This document shows positions 44,457 through 54,100 of a stretch of DNA of 64,000 nucleotides, piece by piece. A program made the position numbers and the translations under genes. This DNA is from Streptomyces sp. V2I9 (GTDB lineage Bacteria > Actinomycetota > Actinomycetes > Streptomycetales > Streptomycetaceae). The stretch is taken from the NCBI RefSeq assembly GCF_030817475.1, contig NZ_JAUSZJ010000002.1, forward strand, positions 3,140,001-3,204,000, in the 5' to 3' direction. The number at the start of each line of letters is the position of its first letter. Position 1 is the stretch's first letter. The notes under the pieces were generated by a model that did not search any database, was not told the origin of the DNA, and worked only from the letters and a program-made list of their open reading frames with translations.

Positions 44457-44842
44457 GCTTTACCAACGCTGTCAACGACGAAGCGTGGCGTCGTCCGGCC
44501 AAACTCACGGGCTTCCTCTCAGGTGGCGAGCGGCGGAACGTCGGTCGTGCCTGCGGGCGTCACCGGTGCCGAACGCCGCGACCGCGACGAATCAGCCACT
44601 CCCTTCCCAGCCGGTCTCCCGGCCCCGGTGCAGGACGGGAGCGCAGACGATCCGGTGTCGGTGATGGACACACACGGTCGGGTGATTTTCGGACAACCCT
44701 GGGCCATTCGAGGGATGGGAGACAACCCGGAGCCCCAACCCCTCCTCTCACAGGCCGGACACAGCGTCGTCACAAGCGAGTTGGGGCCGTGCTGGCGTCC
44801 ACGTTCCGTCACGCACTCGGAAAGCCGGAAGTACGAGGAATG
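44457..44842. other. Intergenic region between the accessory block and the lysyl-oxidase-like gene
   Basis: About 385 bp. A plus-strand open frame starting near 44523 lacks a ribosome site and has a composition unlike real genes, so I do not call it. This is the right edge of the lower-GC accessory block; I see no third att copy or transposase. Confidence 0.5.
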
Positions 44843-46633
44843 ATGACCAGATCCCCGCAGGGACGTACCAACCGCTTCATCCGCCCCTCGATCGCCGTCG
44901 CCGCGGCCGTCGCCGTGACCGCGGGTGTCGTCGCCGCCGCGCCCGGCGCCAGGACGGCGCAGCCGAAGCCGAAGCTCAGCCTGATCGCGGCCTCCACCTC
45001 GGTGACGCTCGACTCGTGGAAGGAGGACCCCGGCGTCTACCTGGATCTCGGAACCTACCTGACCTCGGAGAACGGCGCCTTCGAGCTCAAGGTGACCCGG
45101 AAGTCGTACAAGGACCCGGTCACCGTCTCGCAGGTCTTCCGGAACGGGAAGAAGACCACGACCAAGGCGCTCCCCGCCGGGCTTGTGAAGGACTTCTCCG
45201 GGCTGCCGGACTTCGCGCAGGTCCAGCTCACCGACGCGGCCGGCAAGACCGTGCTCAAGCAGACCGAGGCGTTCTGCCCCAACAACGCGTCCGGGCGGGT
45301 CCGGCCGGACGCCCCCGCCAACTCGAAGTATCCGCAGAGCTGCCCGGTGAACCCGTTCACCCTCGGTTCGGTGTGGGGCGTGGAGAACGGCTGGGCGTCC
45401 AACACCTACGCCGGGTACTACTCCAAGCCGGTCCAGCTCGCCGCCGGGACGTATACCGCCAAGATCGACGTCACCAAGAAGTACCGCGACCTCTTCGGCA
45501 TCGCGAGCAAGCCGCAGACGGTCAAGGTCGTGGTGCGCGAGCGCAGTTGGGAGGAGCCGGCCCCGGCCGCCGCCGAGCGCGGCGCACATCAGGGGCACGC
45601 AGGCCACCAGGGGCACACGGCGAGCCAAGGGCACGAAGGGCACGGCGGACCGGCCGCGGCCTCCGGGCACGGCGCCCACGCGGCGCACGGCGCTCCCGCG
45701 CGCACCGAGGCGCCCGCCGGCCGGACGACCGGCGCGGGCGCCACGTTCAACGTCGGTCACGGGCCCTACCCGCCCGCACCGCCCGCCCTGCCGTGGGCGC
45801 TGAAGAAGGAGTCGCTCCAGCGGCAGTCCTTCGCCGCCGCCACCGTCGGCGACCGGGCCGGGCAGACCGACGGCTCGCGCCGGGCTCCGGGCGTCGCGCC
45901 CAACGCGAAGCGGCCCACCGGCAAGGCGTCCGTGCCCGCCGTGCCCAAGCCGGACCTGCGCTCGCTGCCGGCGTACGGCATCACCGTCAGCGACGGTTAC
46001 GAGGAGGTTCCCGGCAAGGACTACCTCGCCTTCAGCGCCAACGTGTGGAACGCGGGTCCGGCCAAGCTCGTCGTGGACGGCTTCCGCTCCCCGGGCAAGA
46101 AGCTGATGGACGCGTACCAGTACTTCTACGACGCCAAGGGCAAGCAGGTCGGCTACACCCCGACCGGCACCATGGAGTGGGACCCGCGCCCCGGCCACGA
46201 GCACTGGCACTTCACGGACTTCGCCAGCTACCGGCTGCTGAAGGCCGACAAGAAGGAGACGGTCCGCAGCGGCAAGGAGGCGTTCTGCCTGGCCAACACC
46301 GACGCGGTCGACTACACGGTGAAGAACGCCAACTGGCACCCCGGCAACACCGACCTCTCCACCGCGTGCGGCCAGGAGAACTCGATCTCCGTCCGCGAGG
46401 TGCTCGACGTGGGCTCCGGCGACACCTACACCCAGGACCTGCCCGGCCAGTCCTTCGACATCACGAACCTGCCGAACGGCACGTACTACATCCAGGTGCT
46501 CGCCAACCCGGAGAACCGGCTCAAGGAGACCAACCACAAGAACAACAGCGCGCTGCGCAAGGTCGTCCTCGGCGGGAAGAAGGGTGCCCGCACCGTGAAG
46601 GTGCCCGCTCATGACCTGGTGAAGAGCAACTGA
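44843..46633 (+). CDS. Secreted lysyl oxidase-like protein with a His-rich linker
   Basis: A 596-residue exported protein. A Sec-type signal (RFIRPSIAVAAAVAVTAGVV) is followed by a domain with a Cys pair (TEAFCPNN ... PQSCPVNP). Residues about 235-290 are a linker with repeated GH pairs (HQGHAGHQGH, GHEGHGG, GHGAHAAHGA). The C-terminal domain (about 370-590) is LOX-like: GKDYLAFSANVWNAGPAKLV, WDPRPGHEHWHFTDFASYRL with the copper-binding His cluster near 451, EAFCLANTDAV and NGTYYIQVLANPENRL. Likely a copper enzyme or copper carrier at the cell surface. Start: ATG 44843 has GAGG at proper distance; ATG 44840 is adjacent. Confidence 0.9.
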   Translation: MTRSPQGRTNRFIRPSIAVAAAVAVTAGVVAAAPGARTAQPKPKLSLIAASTSVTLDSWKEDPGVYLDLGTYLTSENGAFELKVTRKSYKDPVTVSQVFRNGKKTTTKALPAGLVKDFSGLPDFAQVQLTDAAGKTVLKQTEAFCPNNASGRVRPDAPANSKYPQSCPVNPFTLGSVWGVENGWASNTYAGYYSKPVQLAAGTYTAKIDVTKKYRDLFGIASKPQTVKVVVRERSWEEPAPAAAERGAHQGHAGHQGHTASQGHEGHGGPAAASGHGAHAAHGAPARTEAPAGRTTGAGATFNVGHGPYPPAPPALPWALKKESLQRQSFAAATVGDRAGQTDGSRRAPGVAPNAKRPTGKASVPAVPKPDLRSLPAYGITVSDGYEEVPGKDYLAFSANVWNAGPAKLVVDGFRSPGKKLMDAYQYFYDAKGKQVGYTPTGTMEWDPRPGHEHWHFTDFASYRLLKADKKETVRSGKEAFCLANTDAVDYTVKNANWHPGNTDLSTACGQENSISVREVLDVGSGDTYTQDLPGQSFDITNLPNGTYYIQVLANPENRLKETNHKNNSALRKVVLGGKKGARTVKVPAHDLVKSN

Positions 46634-46673
46634 GCGCGCACCGCGCAGTGTTGACGTGATTCCGCGTATGTCT

Positions 46674-46711
46674 GCCGTCGCCCCCGGGTGTTCGTCCCCG
46701 GGGGCGACGGC
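46674..46711 (+). terminator. Hairpin between the LOX-like gene and the lipoprotein gene
   Basis: A 15-bp perfect stem, GCCGTCGCCCCCGGG and its complement, with an 8-base loop, located between two convergent stops. Probably a shared bidirectional terminator. Confidence 0.75.
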
Positions 46712-46735
46712 ATGCCGCAGGCGCGGGCGGCTGCC

Positions 46736-47341
46736 TCAGAACTTCTCCACCTTCGCCCCCTCGGGCACTTCATAGCACCCGGATGTCGCCGTGATGCCCA
46801 GGCTGGGCTTCGCCCGGTCGCGGTACTGAACGATCCAGACGCTGACCTTCTTGGCGTCGTTGTCCGCGACCAGGTTGAGATTCTCGTTCCGGCTGTTGTC
46901 CCGGTACTCCTTCTTGAGCACCCAGTCACCGGAGTTCAGCTTCTTCTTGAGGTTCTCCATCGCCAGGTCGGAGTCGGCGGCGGAGCCCGGCTGGAAGTTC
47001 CAGGGATGGAAGACCCGGAAGAACCGATCCGGGTCCTTGCCCTCGCACTCCTTGACGCCGGGGCCGGGCTCGGACGCCTTGCCAGGCACCCCTGCGTACT
47101 CATAGATCTGGCTGGAGATCGCTTCGAGAGCGTCGGCGGCCTCGTCGGTCGTGGCCACACCGGCGTACGGCACACCCGAGGTCGCGTCACCGGAATCCGT
47201 GGATCCGTCGCTGGACGAACGGGAGTTTTCGGTGTCGTTCATGCCACATCCACTGAGAAGAAGAGCTGTCAGGGCGAGAGTGGTGGGAATCCGGCCGCCG
47301 CGGGAAGAGCGGCGCCCGGTGGTACTCGGATAGTGGAACAA
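46736..47341 (-). CDS. Lipoprotein, last gene of a WXG100/hydrolase set
   Basis: About 201 residues from the TTG at 47339-47341, which has AGAGGA at good distance; a GTG at 47369-47371 is the alternative. The signal RIPTTLALTALLLSGC ends in a lipobox Cys. The mature part has a Ser/Asp-rich tether, TTDEAADALEAISSQIYEYA, two further cysteines (VKECEGKD, TSGCYEVP) and a YRDNSRNENLNLVADNDAKK segment. No enzyme family is recognised. It follows the hydrolase gene on the same strand, an arrangement that would suit an immunity or accessory lipoprotein; this is inference. Confidence 0.78.
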   Translation of the reverse strand: MFHYPSTTGRRSSRGGRIPTTLALTALLLSGCGMNDTENSRSSSDGSTDSGDATSGVPYAGVATTDEAADALEAISSQIYEYAGVPGKASEPGPGVKECEGKDPDRFFRVFHPWNFQPGSAADSDLAMENLKKKLNSGDWVLKKEYRDNSRNENLNLVADNDAKKVSVWIVQYRDRAKPSLGITATSGCYEVPEGAKVEKF

Positions 47342-47407
47342 CGGAGATCCTCTGTCGGGTGCGGTCGGCACGCGATACGCGGTGGTTGTCGCGGGTGCGG
47401 AGGGCTG

Positions 47408-49231
47408 TCACTCAGGTCTCGTGACGTCGCCGTACTCACCGACCACGACGAGTGCCTGGTTCTTCAGGGCCGTCGACGACTCGTCCCAGTAGCCGCTGTG
47501 CCCTTCCACCCCCTTGGTGGCGCCGGGGCCGGAACCCTCGGCGCCGGTGTTCATCTGATTGGCGCCGAACACCTCGTCGCTGGGGATGAGGGCCACTCCC
47601 CCGCCCAGTCTCCACTGGCTCCCGCCATGGCCCCAGCGGCCGATGTCCGGAACCGCGTCGCCGTCCGCCTCCTGGTTCCACACATGGCCCTTCGGTACGT
47701 CCATCTCCTCTGCGGACCCGACCTTGACGCCGGGGCTTCCCGCGAAGATCACGTCGTCCGCGTTGAGGTCACCCTTCTCCGCGGCCGCGCCGATCAGAGT
47801 GGTGCCGTACGAATGTCCGACGGCCGTGCGGTGCGGTTCGCCGGGGCCGTTGTGGGAAGCTTCCAGGCCGTCCATGAACTGGCGGTACGCGGGGGCCCCG
47901 TCGTACGCGTAGTGCTCGAACGGCGCGTCCTTCACGACGTCCTGCGGCGCGTCGTAACCGAGCCAGGTGATCGTGGAGACGTTTGCGCCCGGCGTCGCTT
48001 CCTGGGTCTGGCGCCATAGCTGGGTCATCCTGTTGATGTCCCCCTCCACCTTCCCCAGGTTCGCCGTTGTCCCCGGGACGTACACCGCCTGATGCTCGGC
48101 GGTGTCCGGGTTGCCGGTGGCCACAATGGCCCGGCCGTTGCCCTCAGCACTGAACCCCAGCAGATACGCCTCCGGCAACCCACGCTCCCCGGTCTGGTCG
48201 AACCGGCTCCGGATGGCGCTCATCCCCTTCAGGGAAGCGTCCAGATGCCGGTACTGGTCGCCGTGCTTCCTGTTCCAGTCCATCCACTCGTCGGTGTGAA
48301 CCTTGGACGGGTACCCGCCTGCGGTGATCCAGGTCCACTCGTTGGCAGGCGGCTTGGGGATGCTGTTCAGCTTCAGCTGGTACTCGGCCTGCTTCTCATC
48401 GAGGACGACCCGGTTCGCCTCGTCCCTGATGTCGGAGGGAAGGCCGTCGAGCCGCCCCACCAGAGCGGGGTCGAGAGCGACGAAGGCCTCGCGCTCCTCG
48501 GGGGTGAGGCCCGCCCACCAGTCGGCGTTCGTCTTCGCGGTGCCGTCCTTGGGCGGTCCGCCGATCGAGTCCAGGTACGCCTTGCCCGCGTCCCGAACGC
48601 CCTGCATGTCCGACTGGGCGTCCTTCCAGTCCTCGTCCGAGACCGTGAGGTCGTCGTCCGCCGTCAGCGCCCGGACCTTCGGCGCCCACTTCTCGTCGGC
48701 TTCCGTGGCGGCCGTGACCGCCCCGGCGATCCGATCGGCGATCTCCTGTGCCGCCACGGCGTGCGGGTTGGGGTTGAGGTTCGCCGCCTGACGGCCGACC
48801 GCCCGGGCGGTGGGGTCGGACAGTCCGGTCACGGAACCGGCCTCGGGGGGCAGTTCGACGCCGTTCTTCGGCTGGGCCGCCGGGTAGCTGACACTGCCGT
48901 CCGGGCCGACCGTGAACTTCTTGGCCTCCGCGTCGTCGAGCGCCGCCAGCAACTTCCTGCGGGCCGCTTCCATGTCGTGCGCGAAGCCGTTCAGGGCGGT
49001 GCTCACCAGGCCGCACTGGACCTGCGTGTAGTGGAAGTTTGCCGCGAGCCGCTTCAGCTCCGCGAGCGCAGCGTCGGCGGCAGCACCCCGCAGGGACTTG
49101 CGCATCCCGGCGGCGACGGCGTTCTCCACCTGGTCCTTGGCCTTTGCCGCCATGTCACCGGTGTGCCGGTAACCGTCAGCCGCCTCCTCCCACTCGGACG
49201 GCTTGAACTGCTTGAGCGTCGTGAGGTTCAC
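47408..49231 (-). CDS. Alpha/beta hydrolase (DUF1023 type) with a WXG100-like N-terminus
   Basis: A 607-residue protein. The N-terminal 110 residues are helical and WXG100/ESX-like (LKQFKPSEWEEAADGYRHTG, then AKAKDQVENAVAAGMRKSL). A spacer to about 300 leads to the DUF1023 hydrolase: YLLGFSAEGNGRAIVATGNP, QAVYVPGTTANLGKVEGDIN, and the nucleophile elbow TAVGHSYGTTLIG with Ser near 472; the His is probably in the GVEGHSGYWDE segment near the C-terminus. No Sec signal, so export through a type VII-like route or a cytosolic role are both possible. GTG start at 49229-49231, six bases after the stop of the upstream gene. Confidence 0.87.
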   Translation of the reverse strand: MNLTTLKQFKPSEWEEAADGYRHTGDMAAKAKDQVENAVAAGMRKSLRGAAADAALAELKRLAANFHYTQVQCGLVSTALNGFAHDMEAARRKLLAALDDAEAKKFTVGPDGSVSYPAAQPKNGVELPPEAGSVTGLSDPTARAVGRQAANLNPNPHAVAAQEIADRIAGAVTAATEADEKWAPKVRALTADDDLTVSDEDWKDAQSDMQGVRDAGKAYLDSIGGPPKDGTAKTNADWWAGLTPEEREAFVALDPALVGRLDGLPSDIRDEANRVVLDEKQAEYQLKLNSIPKPPANEWTWITAGGYPSKVHTDEWMDWNRKHGDQYRHLDASLKGMSAIRSRFDQTGERGLPEAYLLGFSAEGNGRAIVATGNPDTAEHQAVYVPGTTANLGKVEGDINRMTQLWRQTQEATPGANVSTITWLGYDAPQDVVKDAPFEHYAYDGAPAYRQFMDGLEASHNGPGEPHRTAVGHSYGTTLIGAAAEKGDLNADDVIFAGSPGVKVGSAEEMDVPKGHVWNQEADGDAVPDIGRWGHGGSQWRLGGGVALIPSDEVFGANQMNTGAEGSGPGATKGVEGHSGYWDESSTALKNQALVVVGEYGDVTRPE

Positions 49232-49237
49232 GATCCG

Positions 49238-49699
49238 TCACCGCCCCGTGCCCTGGCCGCCGACGGCGGGCGTGTCGGCGTACTCCACCTTGATCCTGTT
49301 CAACTCCGCCGTCACAGCCTCGTCGGTCACGAGCAGGTCGTGCCCGGTCTTCTCCAGGATCTCCTTGAGGCTTCCACACCGTTTACCGACGGCTTTGACG
49401 TAGCGATCCCAGGACGTGTGCACGGCCTTCTGCGCTCCCGCAGTCAGACAGTCGTCCGCCGCGCCCAGGCCTGTCTGCCCTTCTTGCAGCCGGCCTACCG
49501 CCTTGTCGATGGCTTCCCGAAGGGCTCCGACGCCTGCTCCGGCGTCGTTCCATGCCTTCTTGGTGGACTTCACCCCACCGGTGACGCTGCTGGTACCCGG
49601 GCCGGGGCCGTCACCCGCCTCGTACTGGTTGAGCTGCATGCGCGTGCCCTGATGCTCGGAAGCGTCCTGCTTCAGCCGCTCCCATTCCTCCCATGCCAC
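49238..49699 (-). CDS. WXG100-like helical protein
   Basis: A 153-residue, mostly helical protein beginning MAWEEWERLKQDASEHQGTR, with a Gly/Pro hinge (AGDGPGPGTSSVTGG) and two long helices (KSTKKAWNDAGAGVGALREA; DKAVGRLQEGQTGLGAADDC, then SWDRYVKAVGKRCGSLKEIL). The helix-hinge-helix plan with a Trp before the hinge is that of ESAT-6/WXG100-superfamily partners. The GTG at 49697-49699 has GGAG 8 bp upstream. First gene of a three-gene operon with the hydrolase and the lipoprotein, probably a binding partner of the hydrolase's N-terminus. Confidence 0.8.
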   Translation of the reverse strand: MAWEEWERLKQDASEHQGTRMQLNQYEAGDGPGPGTSSVTGGVKSTKKAWNDAGAGVGALREAIDKAVGRLQEGQTGLGAADDCLTAGAQKAVHTSWDRYVKAVGKRCGSLKEILEKTGHDLLVTDEAVTAELNRIKVEYADTPAVGGQGTGR

Positions 49700-49820
49700 A
49701 AGCGTCTCCCCCTCGTCCCGTGACCACGCGACGCAACGTACCAAACGACGGTGATCAGGACAGGCGCAGGCGTCTGTCCCCGCGCCGCCCTCTCCCCACC
49801 GGCCGCCGGCCCGCCTCCCC

Positions 49821-51017
49821 CTATCTCTTCTCCACCGGCCGCCGGTCCACGATCCGGGCCGTGGCGTCCGCGTCCAGGTGGGCGGTGCCCTCCTCGCCGG
49901 TCACCGTGACACGGATACGGGGGCCCGTGCCCGGGCCCGTGCCGGGGTCCGGGGTCACGTCGATGCGCCAGCCCTTCGGGGTGCGGACGCCGAGCGTCGT
50001 GCGGGCCTCGCGGACCAGGGCGGGGAACAGTTCGTACGGGAGCATCTGGACGTGGAACGTCTCGCCGGGCGGGCGGGCGGAGTCGCCGCGGATCTCCATG
50101 CGGCGCTCCTGGACGGTGATCGCGGTGACGTCCGAGGTGCCCGCCCGCTCCGCCAGCTCCGTGACCGTCTCCCGCATCCGGCCCAGGACCAGCAGCGAGG
50201 AGGAGTGGCCGGAAATCGTGGTGGACGTGGTGAACGTCCGGGAGACGGAGACGGACGCGGAGGCCGACGACGTGACGGAGGGCTGCTTCGGGGAGGGTGC
50301 CGCATCGTCCTCCCGCGTGAACAGTTCGCCCCGGAAGAGCAGCACCACCAGCGCCGCGCCCGCCAGGAACGTGACGAGCACCAGCACGCACCAGGTGCCC
50401 TCGCTCGGCCCCGGATTCTCCACCAGCGTGGACTCGGGCGCGGAGTCGATCTCCGCCTCCTCCGCCCGGCGGCTCCACTCCGGCGTCGGGCGGGTGACGA
50501 TCCGCACCTCCCAGGGCTCGTCCGGGCGGTACTCCACCACCGCGATGCCACGCGGCCGGTAGGCGGGGATGTCGACCAGGTTGATGTGCTCGTCGATCTT
50601 CACGCGGTACGCCGGCCGGCCGTCCTCCGGTTCCGGTGCGACCGTCAGCCGGAACGTCACCGGTACGTCGGCCGATTCGCCGCTCGTCGCCCGCAGGTCC
50701 TCGATCCGGGCGAGGGCGGTCCGGGTGACCGGCGCCTCGGCCGGTCCGGAGGGCCGGCGCCCGGCGACGAAGCCGATCAGGACCAGGAGGATCAGGACCC
50801 CGCCCCCGGAGAGGAAGACCGGGACCCGCTCCAGGATCACGCCGACCACGAGGGCCGCGACCGCCGCCCCGGCCGCTCCCGACGTGAAGGTCAGACGTAA
50901 CCCCGCGAACGCCCGGCGTACGAACGAACGCCCGTGCACAGACGGCCCGTTGGCCTCGGACGAGTCCTGTGCGGCCTCTCCCTGCCCCTGCCCCTGCGCC
51001 CGCCCCGTTGTCCCCAT
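49821..51017 (-). CDS. Membrane protein of unknown function, about three helices
   Basis: A 398-residue protein. Two close helices at the start (SGAAGAAVAALVVGVILERV; GGGVLILLVLIGFVAGRRP) flank a short loop. A soluble domain (about 90-200) follows, then a third helix (TWCVLVLVTFLAGAALVVLLF), a Ser/Thr-rich linker (about 245-270), and a second soluble domain ending with RIDVTPDPGTGPGTGPRIRV. I do not recognise either domain. The ATG at 51015-51017 is the only reasonable start. It stands alone between the WXG100 operon and cobN, with no functional hint from context. Confidence 0.78.
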   Translation of the reverse strand: MGTTGRAQGQGQGEAAQDSSEANGPSVHGRSFVRRAFAGLRLTFTSGAAGAAVAALVVGVILERVPVFLSGGGVLILLVLIGFVAGRRPSGPAEAPVTRTALARIEDLRATSGESADVPVTFRLTVAPEPEDGRPAYRVKIDEHINLVDIPAYRPRGIAVVEYRPDEPWEVRIVTRPTPEWSRRAEEAEIDSAPESTLVENPGPSEGTWCVLVLVTFLAGAALVVLLFRGELFTREDDAAPSPKQPSVTSSASASVSVSRTFTTSTTISGHSSSLLVLGRMRETVTELAERAGTSDVTAITVQERRMEIRGDSARPPGETFHVQMLPYELFPALVREARTTLGVRTPKGWRIDVTPDPGTGPGTGPRIRVTVTGEEGTAHLDADATARIVDRRPVEKR

Positions 51018-51108
51018 GTCCGTGATTGTGCCGGGCGGGGGCGATCCGGGGCAGGGGCCGGAGGAAGAAATGCGGTGCGGGCGGAACGGGCTTCCCCGCG
51101 CCGCCCGC

Positions 51109-51178
51109 CGGGATCAGCGTCGCGGGATCAGCACCGCGGGATCAGCGCGGTGGGATCAGCACCGCAGGGTCAGCGCGG
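51109..51178. repeat. 14-bp tandem repeat, five copies, at the cobN 3' end
   Basis: Five head-to-tail units of CGGGATCAGCaCCG type: 51109-51122, 51123-51136, 51137-51150, 51151-51164 and 51165-51178. They alternate between endings GTCG/ACCG and GCGG. They lie between the cobN stop (51192) and the start of the convergent-side membrane gene. Confidence 0.88.
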
Positions 51179-51191
51179 TGGGCCGGGCGCG

Positions 51192-54100
51192 TCAGTCCTC
51201 GCCCTCCAGGTTGCCTTCCGTCTCCAGGTAGACCTGGCGCAGCGCCTCCAGCACCGCCGGGTCCGGCTTGGCCCACATGCCGCGCGACTCGGCCTCCAGC
51301 AGGCGTTCCGCGATGCCGTGCAGGGCCCAGGGGTTGGCCTCCTGGAGGAACTGCTTGTTCTCCGGGTCGAGCACGTACGTCTCGGTGAGCTTGTCGTACA
51401 TCCAGTCGGCGACGACTCCGGTCGTGGCGTCGTACCCGAACAGGTAGTCCACCGTGGCCGCCAGCTCGAACGCGCCCTTGTAGCCGTGGCGGCGCATGGC
51501 CGCGATCCACTTGGGGTTGACGACGCGGGCGCGGAAGACGCGGGACGTCTCCTCGACCAGGGTGCGGGTGCGCACGGTCTCGGGGCGGGTGGAGTCCCCG
51601 ATGTACGCCTCCGGAGCCGTGCCCTTGAGCGCGCGCACCGTGGCCACCATGCCGCCGTGGTACTGGAAGTAGTCGTCGGAGTCCGCGATGTCGTGCTCGC
51701 GGGTGTCGGTGTTCTTGGCGGCGACCTCGATGCGCTTGTAGGCGCTCTCCATCTCCTCGCGGGCCGGGCGGCCGTCGAGCTCGCGGCCGTAGGCGTAGCC
51801 GCCCCAGACCGTGTAGACCTCCGCGAGGTCGGCGTCGGTGCGCCAGTCGCGGGAGTCGATGAGCTGGAGGAGGCCCGCGCCGTACGTGCCGGGGCGGGAG
51901 CCGAAGATGCGGGTGGTCGCCCGCCGTTCGTCGCCGTGCTCGGCCAGGTCGGCCTGGGTGTGCGCCCGTACGTAGTTCCGCTCGGCCGGCTCGTCCAGCG
52001 AGGCGGCCAGGCGTACGGCGTCGTCGAGCAGCCCCACCGTGTGCGGGAACGCGTCCCGGAAGAAGCCCGAGATGCGCAGCGTCACGTCGATGCGGGGGCG
52101 GCCCAACTCCTCGTACGGAATGGGCTCCAGGCCCGTCACCCGGCGCGAGGCGTCGTCCCAGACGGGGCGGATGCCGAGCAGCGCGAACGCCTCCGCGATG
52201 TCGTCGCCCGCCGTGCGCATCGCGCTGGTGCCCCAGAGGGACAGGCCGACCGAGGTGGGCCAGTCGCCGTTGTCGGTGTGGTAGCGGGTCAACAAGGATT
52301 CCGCCAGCGCCTGGCCCGTTTCCCAGGCCAGCTTGGAGGGGACCGCCTTCGGGTCCACCGAGTAGAAGTTGCGGCCGGTGGGGAGCACGTTGACCAGGCC
52401 GCGGAGCGGGGAGCCGGACGGGCCCGCCGGCACGAAGCCGCCGTTCAACGCGTGGACGGCGTGCGTGAGTTCGTCGGTCGTGGCCGCCATGCGCGGGACG
52501 ACCTCGGTGGCCGCGAAGGTCAGGATGTCCGCCACGGCGTCGGGGAGGCCCGCGGCGACCCCCGCCACGGCCGCCGGGTCCCAGTCCGCGTCGTCCATCG
52601 CCTGGACCAGCGCGCGGGCCTGCTCCTCGACCGCGTCGGCGTCCGTGCGGACGGCCGCCGACTCGTCGAGGCCGAGCGCCTCGCGCAGGCCGGGGAGGGA
52701 GGCCGTACCGCCCCAGATCTGGCGGGCGCGGAGCACGGCCAGGACCAGGTTGACGCGGTCGTTCCCGGCGGGCGGGTTGCCCAGGACGTGCAGGCCGTCG
52801 CGGATCTGGACGTCCTTGATCTCGCAGAGCCAGCCGTCGAGATGCATGATGAAGTCGTCGAAGCCCTCGTCCTCCGGGCGGTCCTCCACCCCGAGGTCGT
52901 GGTCGAGCTTCGCGGCCTGGATCAGCGTCCAGATCTGGGCGCGGATCGCGGGCAGCTTCGCCGGGTCCATGGCGGCGATCTGCGCGTGCTCGTCGAGCAG
53001 TTGCTCCAGGCGCGCGATGTCGCCGTAGCTGTCGGCGCGGGCCATCGGCGGCACCAGGTGGTCGACCAGCGTGGCGTGGACGCGGCGCTTGGCCTGCGTG
53101 CCCTCGCCCGGGTCGTTCACCAGGAACGGGTAGACGAGAGGCAGGTCCCCGAGGGCGGCGTCGGGGCCGCAGGCGGCGGAGAGGCCCGCGTTCTTGCCGG
53201 GCAGCCACTCCAGGTTGCCGTGCTTGCCCAGGTGGATCATGGCGTCCGCGCCGAAGCCGTTGTCCTCGGCGGAGGCGGCGATCCAGCGGTAGGCGGCCAG
53301 GTAGTGGTGGGAGGGCGGCAGATCGGGGTCGTGGTAGATCGCGATCGGGTTCTGGCCGAAGCCGCGCGGCGGCTGGATGAGGATGAGGAGGTTGCCGCGC
53401 CGCAGGGCCGCGAGGACGATGTCACCCTCCGGGTTGGCGGAGCGGTCCACGAACATCTCGCCGGGGGCGGGGCCCCAGTGCTCCTCCACGGCGGTGCGCA
53501 GCTCCTCGGGGAGCTGGGCGAACCAGCGGCGGTAGTCGGCGGCCGGGATGCGGACCGGGTTCTTCGCCAACTGCTCCTCGGTCAGCCACTCCTGGTCGTG
53601 GCCGCCCGCCTCGATGAGGGCGTAGATCAGCTCGTCGCCGTCGCCGGAGACCAGGCCCGGGATGTCCTCCTCGGGCCCGAAGTCGTACCCCTCGGCGCGC
53701 AGCCGGCGCAGCAGGGCGACGGCGCTGGCGGGGGTGTCGAGGCCGACCGCGTTGCCGATGCGGGAGTGCTTGGTCGGGTACGCCGACAGCACGAGCGCGA
53801 TCTTCTTCTCGGCGTTGGGGAGGTGGCGGAGCTTCGCGTGGCGTACGGCGATCCCGGCGACGCGGGCGGCCCGCTCGGTGTCGGGGACGTACGCGGGGAG
53901 ACCGTCCTCGTCGATCTCCTTGAAGGAGAACGGGACGGTGATCAGCCGGCCGTCGAACTCCGGCACCGCGATCTGGGTGGCCGCGTCGAGCGGGGAGACG
54001 CCCTCGTCGTTCTCCTCCCAGGCGCTGCGCGGGCCGGTCAGGCAGAGCGCCTGGAGGATCGGCACGTCGAGCCGGGTCAGCGCGCCCGCGTCCCACGACT

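Noticed and set aside
24179-44842. Idea that the 38.7-44.5 kb block is a second element flanked by a third att copy
   Set aside because: I searched near 44.4-44.8 kb for the tRNA-Ser 3' sequence and its terminator and saw none, and no integrase or transposase is present in the block. Its origin therefore stays open.
44523-44843. 106-codon open frame before the lysyl oxidase-like gene
   Set aside because: No ribosome binding site, GTG start without family support, overlaps the true gene start, and the composition is not protein-like.
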